From: Candidatus Saccharimonadota bacterium
GTDB taxonomy: Bacteria > Patescibacteriota > Saccharimonadia > Saccharimonadales > Saccharimonadaceae
Assembly (NCBI GenBank): GCA_017510985.1
Contig: JAFWLR010000010.1
Coordinates: 1-55,982, forward strand
Length of the DNA stretch: 55,982 bases
Reading direction: 5' to 3'
Shown here: positions 6,714 through 15,741 of the stretch, in pieces
Numbering within the stretch: position 1 is the first letter of the stretch
Layout: every line of letters begins with the position of its first letter
Notes under the pieces: generated by a model
What the model was told of the DNA's origin: nothing
The model's database searches: none
Seen by the model: only the letters and a program-made list of their open reading frames with translations
Made by a program: the position numbers and the translations under genes

Positions 6714-9185
6714 CTATTTTTTAAATCTAAACACCCTAAAGTCATTATCATAATAATTACCAATATCCCCACTTCGCTCACAGTGTGAAGCCGCCGCAAT
6801 ATGCGGCTCACCATCAATCTCTACATATAATTCAATATGGTTTGGACCAATCCGAATATCTCCTGGCTGTAAATTACCTAATCCACCAGACACTTCCTGA
6901 TATTTACCAGATGACAAAATGTAATTCAGCGTCGCTCCACCCGTAATCCCACAGCAATAGAAATCCGGATCCACTCCCGAATATCGCATTACCGTCGTCA
7001 CAAACGCATCACAACTCCCACCCGCCATCGAACAAGCATCCCCCAAGTGATTCACGCCTGTGTCCACCAACGCCTGCGCGTAAACCGGATTTGGGTCATC
7101 CCAACCATGCTGTCCATATTCATTTGCTGGCCACGCTAACTCAATTGCTGTCGCATTAATATCACCATTGCCGCCAGTAGAACAAGCCGCATTATATCCC
7201 CCACTTCTATCAAGCGCCGCCTCAATATACTGCCAAATATCCCCCGGATCTTTGTGGTCATTGCCCGGCGCGTGCATATGTCCTAGCACCCCCTCGTATT
7301 CAGTAAATTCATTCGCACTCATCCTTGCCGTATGTGGCCCCCACAACACACTAGAAGTTAGCGGTATCCCTGTTTGCTCTGAAATCGCCCGTAGCAGCTT
7401 CACCAAATAATCCCAATCTTCATCCGCAAAGTTCCCCACGTCATAATTCGCATCATATCCCGCACTCGAAGAATCACTAAAGCCCACAATCTCAATTTGC
7501 ACCGGCCCTGCCAAGTCATAATCTTTAATCGCCAACGCCGGCTGGTCAATGGCAAAATTTTGATACCCTGCCTTTTTCTTCAAATCTACAATAAAATGCG
7601 CTGGATATTTATTGCTAGCCGGGTACGCCTCATAGCCATTAGTTGTCCCCTCCGTCGTATGTAGCAAAATCTTATTCGGCTTACCATTTTCTGTCGTATA
7701 ACTCCCCTTAGCATTCGCTGGCTCTTTCAAATCCGTTGCTGTATTTACATCCTGCCGCTTAATCCCTGCAATTGAATCATCCACTAGCCATCCATCCTCC
7801 CATTTACCACCCGATTTTTCTACACTTCCACAATCACATAAAGCATTTAATTTCCCTCGATAATTGCCAAATTTGCTTACAATCTCTTGTCCTTCAGCCG
7901 ATTCCACAAAAGCTGTCAAAGCATCCACCGAAGCCTTCATTGCTTCAATCGAACCATATCCTGCTCCGTTCGGGTCACCCTGCACCCACGTCGGGCCAAT
8001 CGCCATTAAATACTCCTTTGCATCAGCAATCCCTAACGCCTGATCGTGAAAACCATTTGTCAAAGTTTCTGCATACATAACAAACCCTTCGCCCAAATTA
8101 TTTCCTTGCTTTGATGCCCCTCCTACACCTGTTCCCGCCGGGCAGCCATTTCCCCAAAAATTATTCCGCCCACATACCGAATCCGGATCTTCATACCGCA
8201 TTTGCACTAGTATTGCAATCCAAGGCGCTCCCACCGCGTCGCCCAATTGATATGCCAAATCCCCATAAGTTTCTAGTAGTTGCTTCATCGACTCCGTATC
8301 ACCATCCGACCATCTCGCGCTCGGCACATCACCTGACCCATTAAAGAAACTTTTATCCGCATTTTTTGCTGATAAAACTTTGGCAAAATTCCCCGTCCCC
8401 GCCAAGCTCCCACTCGTACTCGTAGTTTTGGGCATCGCCTCATAAATCACATCCACCCATTTCTCATAACCTCCATTTGCATCTGGATGAGTACTATTAT
8501 TCACAAAATACGCATCGTCATAAGCCACCGCCCAATCTGCCAAATAATAATTATCGTTACTATTCACCAGCGCCCTCAAACGTTCATTAGTGCCATTATC
8601 ATCCGACATCAAATGAGCTTTCGCTTTAGCAGTCACAAATACTACTTTGGTGTCTGGATTAGCCGCCAAAATATTTTCAAATTCGCTCACTTCATCATCC
8701 GTCCAGCCCGCATTGGTCCCCACCGCCATCACAAGATAAGGTTTCAGCTCGCCAGCCTCTACAATACGCTTTAGTATCGTTAAAGCTGGCGGATTCGCGT
8801 CACCACCTCCATATCTATCACTCACTCCCTTGTTAGACTGAATATAGGAGTTAGCATTCTCCACACCACTCCCAAACGAAATTCCCTCAAACTTTTCCTC
8901 AATAATCGCTTTTGCAGCTACCGAATACGAATCCCCAATCCAAGTAATATTATCCCCTGTCGGCGCAGCATAAGATATACCATTCACCGAACATTCCGTT
9001 GGATCATAATACAAAATATTATTTTGCGAAAATTGTCGCATTTGCCCAGCAGTCAGCCCACTAGTCGTCAAATTTTTCTTCGCTGCCATTACGCTGGGCA
9101 TCATTATTACCGAAACTAGACCCGTCAACATTAAAGCCACCCCGCCCACTAGCCAAATTTTTCTCTTTAAGCTAGTTCTTTTCAT
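6714..9185 (-). CDS. Four-domain secreted peptidoglycan-acting enzyme (SGNH, glucosaminidase-like, amidase, CHAP/NlpC-like)
   Basis: 823 residues with an N-terminal signal or anchor (about 10-35). Residues about 78-250 look like an SGNH/GDSL domain: GDS at 84-86, GTN at 156-158, and THPD with His233. The Asp usually three residues before that His appears as Asn230. Residues about 300-445 resemble a lysozyme-like glucosaminidase (APWIAILVQMRYEDP, NFWG). Residues about 495-660 match Amidase_2/AmpD-type: LLHTTEG (His509), His636 and DPG (Asp646), a plausible zinc site. Residues about 700-823 look like a cysteine peptidase of CHAP/NlpC type (SCDAF, Cys725; GPNHIELYV, His783). The protein should cleave or modify cell wall, its own or a host's. 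It is first gene of a three-gene operon and appears leaderless. Confidence 0.85.
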   Translation of the reverse strand: MKRTSLKRKIWLVGGVALMLTGLVSVIMMPSVMAAKKNLTTSGLTAGQMRQFSQNNILYYDPTECSVNGISYAAPTGDNITWIGDSYSVAAKAIIEEKFEGISFGSGVENANSYIQSNKGVSDRYGGGDANPPALTILKRIVEAGELKPYLVMAVGTNAGWTDDEVSEFENILAANPDTKVVFVTAKAKAHLMSDDNGTNERLRALVNSNDNYYLADWAVAYDDAYFVNNSTHPDANGGYEKWVDVIYEAMPKTTSTSGSLAGTGNFAKVLSAKNADKSFFNGSGDVPSARWSDGDTESMKQLLETYGDLAYQLGDAVGAPWIAILVQMRYEDPDSVCGRNNFWGNGCPAGTGVGGASKQGNNLGEGFVMYAETLTNGFHDQALGIADAKEYLMAIGPTWVQGDPNGAGYGSIEAMKASVDALTAFVESAEGQEIVSKFGNYRGKLNALCDCGSVEKSGGKWEDGWLVDDSIAGIKRQDVNTATDLKEPANAKGSYTTENGKPNKILLHTTEGTTNGYEAYPASNKYPAHFIVDLKKKAGYQNFAIDQPALAIKDYDLAGPVQIEIVGFSDSSSAGYDANYDVGNFADEDWDYLVKLLRAISEQTGIPLTSSVLWGPHTARMSANEFTEYEGVLGHMHAPGNDHKDPGDIWQYIEAALDRSGGYNAACSTGGNGDINATAIELAWPANEYGQHGWDDPNPVYAQALVDTGVNHLGDACSMAGGSCDAFVTTVMRYSGVDPDFYCCGITGGATLNYILSSGKYQEVSGGLGNLQPGDIRIGPNHIELYVEIDGEPHIAAASHCERSGDIGNYYDNDFRVFRFKK

Positions 9186-9191
9186 ACTATT

Positions 9192-9200
9192 ATTCTACCA
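9192..9200 (-). promoter_or_regulatory. Leaderless promoter of the multidomain hydrolase
   Basis: TGGTAGAAT on the minus strand ends exactly 6 nt before the ATG at 9185. There is no room for a ribosome binding site. It faces the galE promoter in a 91-bp divergent region. Confidence 0.65.
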
Positions 9201-9254
9201 TATTTTCGCATTCTTTGCAATTTTTCGACAACTCTAGACATTTAATACATTTTA

Positions 9255-9263
9255 TGATATAAT
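9255..9263 (+). promoter_or_regulatory. Promoter of galE
   Basis: Extended -10 TGATATAAT ends 13 nt before the ATG at 9277, giving a predicted 5' leader of only about 7 nt without a Shine-Dalgarno site. Confidence 0.65.
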
Positions 9264-9276
9264 TACAAAATAACCT

Positions 9277-10278
9277 ATGAAAATACTATTAACCGGCGGT
9301 ACAGGATATATTGGCTCCCACACAGCAGTGGAGTTAATTAACCGTGGTTATACCGTAGAAATCCTGGACAACTTATTCAATAGTAAAATTACCACTCTCG
9401 ACAATATTGAAGAAATCACCCACACTAAACCCATTTTCCACCAAATAGATCTACTTGACATTACTAGCCTAGACCGCCTTTTCAAAGAAAATAAATACGA
9501 CCTTGTTATCCATTTTGCTGGCCTCAAAGCTGTCGCCGAATCTATCGAAAAACCTCTCAAATACTATCATAACAACATTACCGGCACTCTAAATTTGCTC
9601 CACGTCATGCAAAAATATTCCGTTGCAAAACTCATTTTTTCCTCCTCAGCCACAGTTTATGGCGACCAAGATGGCGTCAAGCTCACCGAAACTAATCAAA
9701 CCGGTCTCGGTATCACCAACCCTTACGGCCAAACCAAATATATGATCGAACAAATCTTAAAAGATTTCAGCCTGGCTAATCCCGACTTCTCTATTACTAT
9801 TCTTAGATATTTCAACCCAGTTGGCGCCCATAGCTCCGGCCTCATCGGTGAAAATCCCAACGACATTCCTAATAATCTTATGCCTATTATTATGAAAGTT
9901 TCTACCGGCGAAATCCCTGAACTTTCCATTTATGGCGACGATTACGACACTCCAGACGGCACTGGCATGCGTGATTTTATTCACGTCGTTGATTTAGCCA
10001 AAGGTCATGTCGCCGCTATCAATCACATGCAAAAAGGCGTTTCAACCTACAATCTTGGCACCGGCAAGACCACTTCAGTTATGACTATGGTTAAAACCTT
10101 CGAAAAAGCTAGTGGCCAAAGTCTGCCCTACAAAATCGTTCCTCGCCGCCCTGGCGACCTTGCCAAAGTTTATGCCGATCCCAGTAAAGCCGAACGCGAA
10201 CTCAATTGGCACGCCGATCTTACTATCGAAGATGCCATACAAGACACTTTGAGATACTTATCCCACCAGGCCCATTAA
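9277..10278 (+). CDS. galE: UDP-glucose 4-epimerase
   Basis: 333 residues, normal for GalE. It has the NAD-binding GGTGYIGSHT at the N-terminus, the Ser-Tyr-Lys triad (SSSATVYG and YGQTK) and RYFNPVGAH, a GalE signature. It interconverts UDP-glucose and UDP-galactose (or the N-acetyl forms) and supplies sugars for the adjacent surface polysaccharide. It is the only plus-strand gene of the locus, and its stop overlaps that of the convergent phosphatase gene. Confidence 0.95.
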   Translation: MKILLTGGTGYIGSHTAVELINRGYTVEILDNLFNSKITTLDNIEEITHTKPIFHQIDLLDITSLDRLFKENKYDLVIHFAGLKAVAESIEKPLKYYHNNITGTLNLLHVMQKYSVAKLIFSSSATVYGDQDGVKLTETNQTGLGITNPYGQTKYMIEQILKDFSLANPDFSITILRYFNPVGAHSSGLIGENPNDIPNNLMPIIMKVSTGEIPELSIYGDDYDTPDGTGMRDFIHVVDLAKGHVAAINHMQKGVSTYNLGTGKTTSVMTMVKTFEKASGQSLPYKIVPRRPGDLAKVYADPSKAERELNWHADLTIEDAIQDTLRYLSHQAH

Positions 10279-10985
10279 ATCAGCTTCAAAATCTTACCTG
10301 GATTATCAACTAGCAGTATGGCCAGCTCAGTGTCATTATAATATTTTTTCAATCTATCCTGTGCTACAAGCAAATCCCGCCGATCGTGACAATGATGAAT
10401 ATCACTGCCAAAGGCAAAAATCATTTTATTTTTAGCCAATTTTTGAATCGTTTTCTTAGCACTTTTACCATATTGTCCTATTATACTTCCCATATTACAT
10501 TGCAGTAATATTCCCGCATCACATAGCTCCCGCACTATTTCAAAATCTTCCTGTATTGCCACATATCTTTCCGGATGCGCTAAAATCACCTTATAACCAT
10601 CCTCCATCAGCTCAACCAAAACATCTTTATAGCCCGGATACTCCCCGCTCATCGGCAATTCTACTAATATATATTTACTATCAGCCAACGTCGCAATCTC
10701 GCCCTTTTCTATCAAATCACCAATCTTTTCATTGATATAAATCTCATTCCCTAAATACACTTCCACGCCCACCTTCTCATCTACTAACTTTTGCCGCAAC
10801 TTCAGCAAAAGTTCCAAATTTGTCTCTTTAGAAGACATGTAAATCGTCTCATCTACATAATGAGGTGTCGCAATTATTTTAGTTACACCTTGTTCCCATA
10901 ATTCACGTATCATATTCGCGCTGACATCAAAAGTCCTCGCCCCATCATCTACCCCAGGCAAAATGTGTGCATGAATATCAATCAT
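10275..10985 (-). CDS. CpsB/YwqE-type PHP tyrosine-protein phosphatase
   Basis: 236 residues of the PHP fold: MIDIHAHILPGVDDGA (metal-binding HxH), IATPHYV, LAHPERY and FGSDIHH. These are the motifs of CpsB/CapC/YwqE, manganese-dependent phosphatases that remove phosphate from the tyrosine cluster of the capsule kinase. The kinase gene is directly upstream with a two-base gap, so the pair forms the usual phosphoregulatory switch for polysaccharide length. The 3' end overlaps the galE stop convergently. Confidence 0.93.
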   Translation of the reverse strand: MIDIHAHILPGVDDGARTFDVSANMIRELWEQGVTKIIATPHYVDETIYMSSKETNLELLLKLRQKLVDEKVGVEVYLGNEIYINEKIGDLIEKGEIATLADSKYILVELPMSGEYPGYKDVLVELMEDGYKVILAHPERYVAIQEDFEIVRELCDAGILLQCNMGSIIGQYGKSAKKTIQKLAKNKMIFAFGSDIHHCHDRRDLLVAQDRLKKYYNDTELAILLVDNPGKILKLI

Positions 10986-10987
10986 TG

Positions 10988-12343
10988 CTATTTCGATTCA
11001 CCGTAATAGTAATAATTATAATATTTTGAAGATTTCCGATTTACCACGTTAAACACCACCCCCGCAATCCTCGCCCCCACTTTTTCCAATACGTCTTTTG
11101 CCGCCGCAAAATCACTTTTCGCCGTACTAGCGTCTCTCGTTACAATTAAAGCTTCATCCACCAAACTAGCCAAAATCACTGAATCCGCTAATCCTCCTAC
11201 TGGCGCCCCATCCAAAATGACAATATCGTATTTTGTTCGCAAACTGCTAATCAGCCTCTTATTTTTCTTCGATGCCAAAAGTTCACTCGGATTTGGCGGA
11301 TATGTCCCACACGTAATTATACTAAGATTCTTCACGCTAGTATTAGTAATATAATCATTCATATTTTTCAAATCATCAGTTAAAAGATTTGACAAACCCT
11401 TTCTGTTCAAAACCTTAAACAATTTATGCACTCGTCCTTTGCGCAAATCACAGTCAATTAGTAGTACCTTCTTATCCGCCTGCGCAAAAGAAATTGCCAA
11501 ATTCGCCGCCACAAAACTCTTCCCCTCACCCGCATTAGTACTTGTTATCAAAATCGTCTTAATATCTTTATCAACCGCCGTAAACTGCAAATTTGTCCTT
11601 AAGCTCTTAATGTTCTCACTCACAATTGCTTTCGGCATCTTCTCTACAATCAACTCTTCGCCGTTCTTCTTAGCATCACTCTTACAAACTCGCCCAGCCA
11701 CCGGCAAGCCAAAAGTTTTTTCTATATCATCACCACTTTTTACTGTATCATCAAGATAAAACCTCACAAAAGCAAACCCTGCTACAACTAGCGTTGCTAT
11801 CGCTACAGCCAAAATCAAATCCCGATTTAGTGTATTATTGGCCGGCGCTTCTGGCACTTCTGGCACACTCAACTGGCTTACATTGTCCAGTTTATAAATT
11901 CCTGCCACTTCTTTCATAAATACTTGAGCTATCTCGTTGGCAATCACTGCAGCCTGCTTCGCATCCAAATCTTTCACCTGTATTTTCAAAATCGAGGTAT
12001 CCTCTATCGGTTTCACTGTTATATTTTGGTTCAAATCCTTTACGCTAGTCGACGACAACTCTAAATTTTCTACTACTTGATTCAATACTAATTCGCTCTT
12101 CGCAATTTCACTATAAGTAGCCGTCAATTTTTGGCTAGCATTCACATCATTTAATGTTGCCGCCGAGCTATCAGCACTATCTGATTTGGCAATCACCACA
12201 GTCGTACTCGCCTGATAAACTGGCTTTTTGAAATTCAAATCATACACTAATACACCAGTAACAGCCAAAGCTATCACCACTACAAAACCTAAAATATAGC
12301 GTTTTAGATAACTAAAAAAGTCTTTAATATTGATTTCTTCCAT
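10988..12343 (-). CDS. Wzc-like polysaccharide co-polymerase and BY-kinase fusion
   Basis: 451 residues. Residues about 1-185 are a Wzz-type chain-length domain between two membrane helices. Residues about 220-430 are a bacterial tyrosine kinase with Walker A (TSTNAGEGKSFVAANLA), Walker A' (VLLIDCDLRKGRVHKLF) and Walker B (IVILDGAPVG). The C-terminus has six tyrosines (YYNYYYY), the autophosphorylation cluster. It controls chain length and export with the phosphatase downstream. Having both parts in one chain resembles proteobacterial Wzc rather than the split CpsC/CpsD of Firmicutes. It has its own promoter (12362-12370). Confidence 0.94.
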   Translation of the reverse strand: MEEINIKDFFSYLKRYILGFVVVIALAVTGVLVYDLNFKKPVYQASTTVVIAKSDSADSSAATLNDVNASQKLTATYSEIAKSELVLNQVVENLELSSTSVKDLNQNITVKPIEDTSILKIQVKDLDAKQAAVIANEIAQVFMKEVAGIYKLDNVSQLSVPEVPEAPANNTLNRDLILAVAIATLVVAGFAFVRFYLDDTVKSGDDIEKTFGLPVAGRVCKSDAKKNGEELIVEKMPKAIVSENIKSLRTNLQFTAVDKDIKTILITSTNAGEGKSFVAANLAISFAQADKKVLLIDCDLRKGRVHKLFKVLNRKGLSNLLTDDLKNMNDYITNTSVKNLSIITCGTYPPNPSELLASKKNKRLISSLRTKYDIVILDGAPVGGLADSVILASLVDEALIVTRDASTAKSDFAAAKDVLEKVGARIAGVVFNVVNRKSSKYYNYYYYGESK

Positions 12344-12361
12344 AAAACCCTTCTTTATTAC

Positions 12362-12370
12362 ATTATATCA
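12362..12370 (-). promoter_or_regulatory. Promoter of the Wzc-like kinase gene
   Basis: TGATATAAT on the minus strand; a short leader with GAAGGG precedes the ATG at 12343. It suggests that the kinase and phosphatase can be transcribed apart from the upstream genes. Confidence 0.6.
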
Positions 12371-12403
12371 CAAAAACCACAAAAAGTAAATAGTTTTAAC
12401 ATA

Positions 12404-13714
12404 TTATTGCGCTAAATACTCATTTATTTTATTAGTTGCATTTATCACTGTATCTTCTGCTGGTATCATCACATATAACGGCAAATTTGCCCCCATACTA
12501 TACGTCGGCTCATAAGTGCCAGCCCCGTTCACCGCAATCGACTCCACTTGCCAATCTATTTTTTGCCCTAGCTGCATCCTAATAAACGCCATAATTGCCT
12601 CTCGGCTTAAATCCGTCTCAAATGAATCCGCCGCAATGTCTAAAATCGTCGGGATTTTCAACAAATAATTCTTCGAACTACCCAATTTGCCAATAATGCT
12701 CGTAATCACTTGCTGTTGATTCTCACCCCGATGCCGATCACCAGTTTCGTAAGATTTTCGTTCTCGTGCAAATCTTAAGGCACAATCGCCATCGACCTTT
12801 TGTTTACCTACCACAAAGTCACATCTTTTGTCTTTACCTTCCGCTTTAAGATGCATCTCTTGGTCAGAATCAATTTCAATTCCATCTAGCTGATCCACTA
12901 CTTTTACCACCGTTTCAAAACTCACTTTCAATGTATTATCAATTTTAATCCCCAAAAAATCTTCAATTGTGTTTTTACTCATATCAATACCATATACACC
13001 GGCATGCGTCAATTTGTCTTTGAGGCCCGTAGTCCCGTGCAATTGTACATAAGTGTCCCGCGGAATTGAAACTAATAATATCTTCCCAGCCTTCGGGTTC
13101 ACTACTGCTACAATATTTACATCCGAACGCGCCATCGCTCTTACTCCAGCCCGAGAATCACTTCCAGATATGTAAACCACGGACGGTTCTTCAGTGATTT
13201 CTTTTTCCGTTACCTCAGTCGTATCGCTTTCTATTTCAATCTTAAACGTATCAATCACTCGCATCTCTTTTACCAAATCTGTTGCATCTTCTTTTAGTAT
13301 TTCTAGACGATCATTTTCCATCACTATCGCCGTCACAATCCCATTGTTAAGTACCACAGTCAATGTATCTATATCATCGTAAAAATCCGACTCAATTTTC
13401 ACTTGCCTTTGCAGGTATTGTTCCGCCGTCGCCACATTTGGATCGATTTTCAAAAATCCTACACTTTGATTTTCTATACCCCGCAAATCATTTATCTCGC
13501 TACTATCTTTTACTAGCACACTATATTCTTTTGTCTCACGCCCCCAATTAGTAATTCTATCAAGAAAACCATTAAACGCCGCAGTATAACGCAAAATAAT
13601 TCCTAACGCCACAATACAAATTACCACTGCCGCCACCGCCGCCACCTTCCCAATTAGTGGCCACTTTTTAATCGAATCAATCATTCCACCATCTCTCTTA
13701 TCTTTTTTAGACAT
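12404..13714 (-). CDS. LytR-CpsA-Psr (LCP) family glycopolymer ligase
   Basis: 436 residues. One membrane helix (about 22-45) is followed by an extra domain (about 58-150; DLRGIENQSVGFLKID, DDIDTLTVVLNNGIVTAIV) resembling half of a periplasmic solute-binding fold. Residues about 170-330 are the LCP catalytic core: SGSDSRAG, SIPRDTYV, KLTHAGVYG and ALRFARERKSYETGDRHRG. LCP enzymes move lipid-linked glycopolymers onto peptidoglycan outside the membrane. It lies in the polysaccharide operon, 18 nt after tagD, so it probably attaches the product of this locus to the wall. Confidence 0.92.
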   Translation of the reverse strand: MSKKDKRDGGMIDSIKKWPLIGKVAAVAAVVICIVALGIILRYTAAFNGFLDRITNWGRETKEYSVLVKDSSEINDLRGIENQSVGFLKIDPNVATAEQYLQRQVKIESDFYDDIDTLTVVLNNGIVTAIVMENDRLEILKEDATDLVKEMRVIDTFKIEIESDTTEVTEKEITEEPSVVYISGSDSRAGVRAMARSDVNIVAVVNPKAGKILLVSIPRDTYVQLHGTTGLKDKLTHAGVYGIDMSKNTIEDFLGIKIDNTLKVSFETVVKVVDQLDGIEIDSDQEMHLKAEGKDKRCDFVVGKQKVDGDCALRFARERKSYETGDRHRGENQQQVITSIIGKLGSSKNYLLKIPTILDIAADSFETDLSREAIMAFIRMQLGQKIDWQVESIAVNGAGTYEPTYSMGANLPLYVMIPAEDTVINATNKINEYLAQ

Positions 13715-13732
13715 TTTTTCTTCCTTATTAGT

Positions 13733-14164
13733 TTAATTGTTCGGTATTTGGTCCACCCCATTTACCGGTTCCTGTAGTCCCAGATCTTTCTTAATTTTTG
13801 TCGTAGATATTCCTTCAGTTCTCGGTAGATACACTACCTCACAAATATCCCTCAAACACTCAAAATTTTTATCGCCCTCCCAATCGGATCCCATCACCAC
13901 AGTATCTATTTTATACTCTAAAACATCATTCCGTTTCTGCTCCCAAGTATTTTCTGGTATAACCAAGTCAACATATCTTACCGCTTCCAACATTTTCTTT
14001 CTAGTTTCATAATTGTGATAGGCCTTTTTATTTTTTATGGCATTAAATTCGTCAGACGATACCGCCACCACCAAATAATCGCCCAACGCTTTCGCTCTTC
14101 TCAAAATTTCAATATGTCCATGGTGCAATAAATCAAACGTACCATAAGTTAATATTCTTTTCAT
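13733..14164 (-). CDS. tagD: TagD-like glycerol-3-phosphate cytidylyltransferase
   Basis: 143 residues, normal for TagD. It has the nucleotidyltransferase motif GTFDLLHHGHIEIL (HxGH) and RTEGISTTKI near the C-terminus, both typical of glycerol-phosphate cytidylyltransferases. It should make CDP-glycerol from CTP and glycerol 3-phosphate. No TagB/TagF-type transferase is nearby, but a LicD-family transferase is two genes upstream and could use the CDP-activated group. Another CDP-alcohol or sugar is possible. Confidence 0.88.
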   Translation of the reverse strand: MKRILTYGTFDLLHHGHIEILRRAKALGDYLVVAVSSDEFNAIKNKKAYHNYETRKKMLEAVRYVDLVIPENTWEQKRNDVLEYKIDTVVMGSDWEGDKNFECLRDICEVVYLPRTEGISTTKIKKDLGLQEPVNGVDQIPNN

Positions 14165-14195
14165 TTCAACTTCCTACAAACTCTAATATATCCAT

Positions 14196-14204
14196 ATATT
14201 AGCA
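14196..14204 (-). promoter_or_regulatory. Possible internal promoter before tagD
   Basis: TGCTAATAT on the minus strand in the 77-bp gap between the flippase and tagD, with AGGAAG before the ATG. Weaker than other -10 boxes in the window. Confidence 0.4.
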
Positions 14205-14241
14205 TACATTTATCTTTTCGTCAATTTTATTATATAATTTA

Positions 14242-15741
14242 TTATTTCCTCTTCAGATATTTCTTAAAAAACTTTAATTCATCGCGGAAAAACACCAAAC
14301 TTACCCCTACTAACAATATTCCAATTATCACAGAATACAATATTGCATGCCAAATCCAACTTATAATCGTATTATCCGAATATGGAATCAATAAACACAA
14401 AGCGATGCCAACCATAGTAGCGAACAAAAATATCAACAATTTACGGTAGAAAAACCACTGTCGCCATCGTGGCACGATCCTAGATGTATAGTAAACGTGA
14501 AACACCATTCTATACAACATCGCCACAATCGTGCCAATCGCCACACCGACAATCCCTAAAAACGGCACCAATACCACGGAAATCACAATATTGAGCCCCG
14601 CCTCCACAAACGCCGGTTTCGAAATTTCCTTAAATTTATCCGCCGAATATGCCAGATTAAGGTGCGGGAACTTCAACAAATATAGCGCTTCCGCAATTAT
14701 TATCAACACACCAAATAACGGCTGATAATAATCCGCATCCGTCAACCCCTCAGTATAAAACATCACAAACGGCGTGATTAATAGTATCGCCACGCCAAAA
14801 ATAAAAAATACCAACATAAATATAATATATTCGTACATATCAAGCTTATGTTTCAAATCCTTAAAATCATTCCTCGCATAAGCATGACCTAGTGTCGGGT
14901 TCAAACTGGAAGTCAATGCATTTATCACATTTTTTATCCCCATCGTAATCAACGAATACACACTATAAACCGATACTGTTGCCAAGTTAGTAAAAATAGT
15001 CAGTACTGCTATGTCAGTACTATTATGTATAAAAGCTGCAGTATTAATCGCAAACCCATCCCATCGCCCTTTTATCAGGGCGTTGTCAGCCTTGACATTT
15101 CGATCAATTTTATAGTGTTTTTTCACATACCATACATACACAATCGGTTGCAATACGAACACTACCCCGGTCAAAAATTTCAAAAAATGTATATCAGGAT
15201 AAACTTTTATTGCTAGCACCGCCAATGCAATTTCCGCAATTCGAATAAACGCTTGGGTAAACGACACCACATATATTTTCTTATCAGCATTTAGCAGAGT
15301 CCGATATGTTATTGAAAACATATATTGGATAATATTCACAATCGACAAAATCAAAGTCAGCGATAAAATATAAACAAAATCAAATCCCGTGTTAAATATG
15401 ATCGGATAAACTACGCCCAATATAATCGCATAAACAATAAATATGTAACTAATTCTTCTATAAAATCTCTTCGCCGAGGCTAAAATGGCACTCACTTTCT
15501 CATCATCATGATCCGTCAATGGCTTATAAAGTTTCGCCATTATCACACCCGTAATACCACCCTCTACCAATGCAATGTAACCCAAAAACTGCGTGAGCGA
15601 CGACACCAACCCATTCACATCCGACCCAAACGCATCTAAAATTAACTTCGGGATAATAAACCCATTCAAAACTAAAACTATCTGCAAAAACAAAGTCGAA
15701 ATAGTATTCAGAAGCGTAACTCTGTTTTTTAGTTTATTCAT
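14242..15741 (-). CDS. Wzx-like polysaccharide flippase
   Basis: About 499 residues with 12 or more hydrophobic helices and few charged loops, in the MVF/MATE-like polysaccharide transporter family. Such proteins flip lipid-linked repeat units across the membrane for a Wzy polymerase. The ATG at 15741 overlaps the LicD stop (TGATG); a GTG one codon earlier is an alternative. Flanking LicD, glycosyltransferases and a Wzy-like protein support the Wzx assignment. Codon use is AT-richer than in the outer genes of the locus. Confidence 0.88.
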   Translation of the reverse strand: MNKLKNRVTLLNTISTLFLQIVLVLNGFIIPKLILDAFGSDVNGLVSSLTQFLGYIALVEGGITGVIMAKLYKPLTDHDDEKVSAILASAKRFYRRISYIFIVYAIILGVVYPIIFNTGFDFVYILSLTLILSIVNIIQYMFSITYRTLLNADKKIYVVSFTQAFIRIAEIALAVLAIKVYPDIHFLKFLTGVVFVLQPIVYVWYVKKHYKIDRNVKADNALIKGRWDGFAINTAAFIHNSTDIAVLTIFTNLATVSVYSVYSLITMGIKNVINALTSSLNPTLGHAYARNDFKDLKHKLDMYEYIIFMLVFFIFGVAILLITPFVMFYTEGLTDADYYQPLFGVLIIIAEALYLLKFPHLNLAYSADKFKEISKPAFVEAGLNIVISVVLVPFLGIVGVAIGTIVAMLYRMVFHVYYTSRIVPRWRQWFFYRKLLIFLFATMVGIALCLLIPYSDNTIISWIWHAILYSVIIGILLVGVSLVFFRDELKFFKKYLKRK

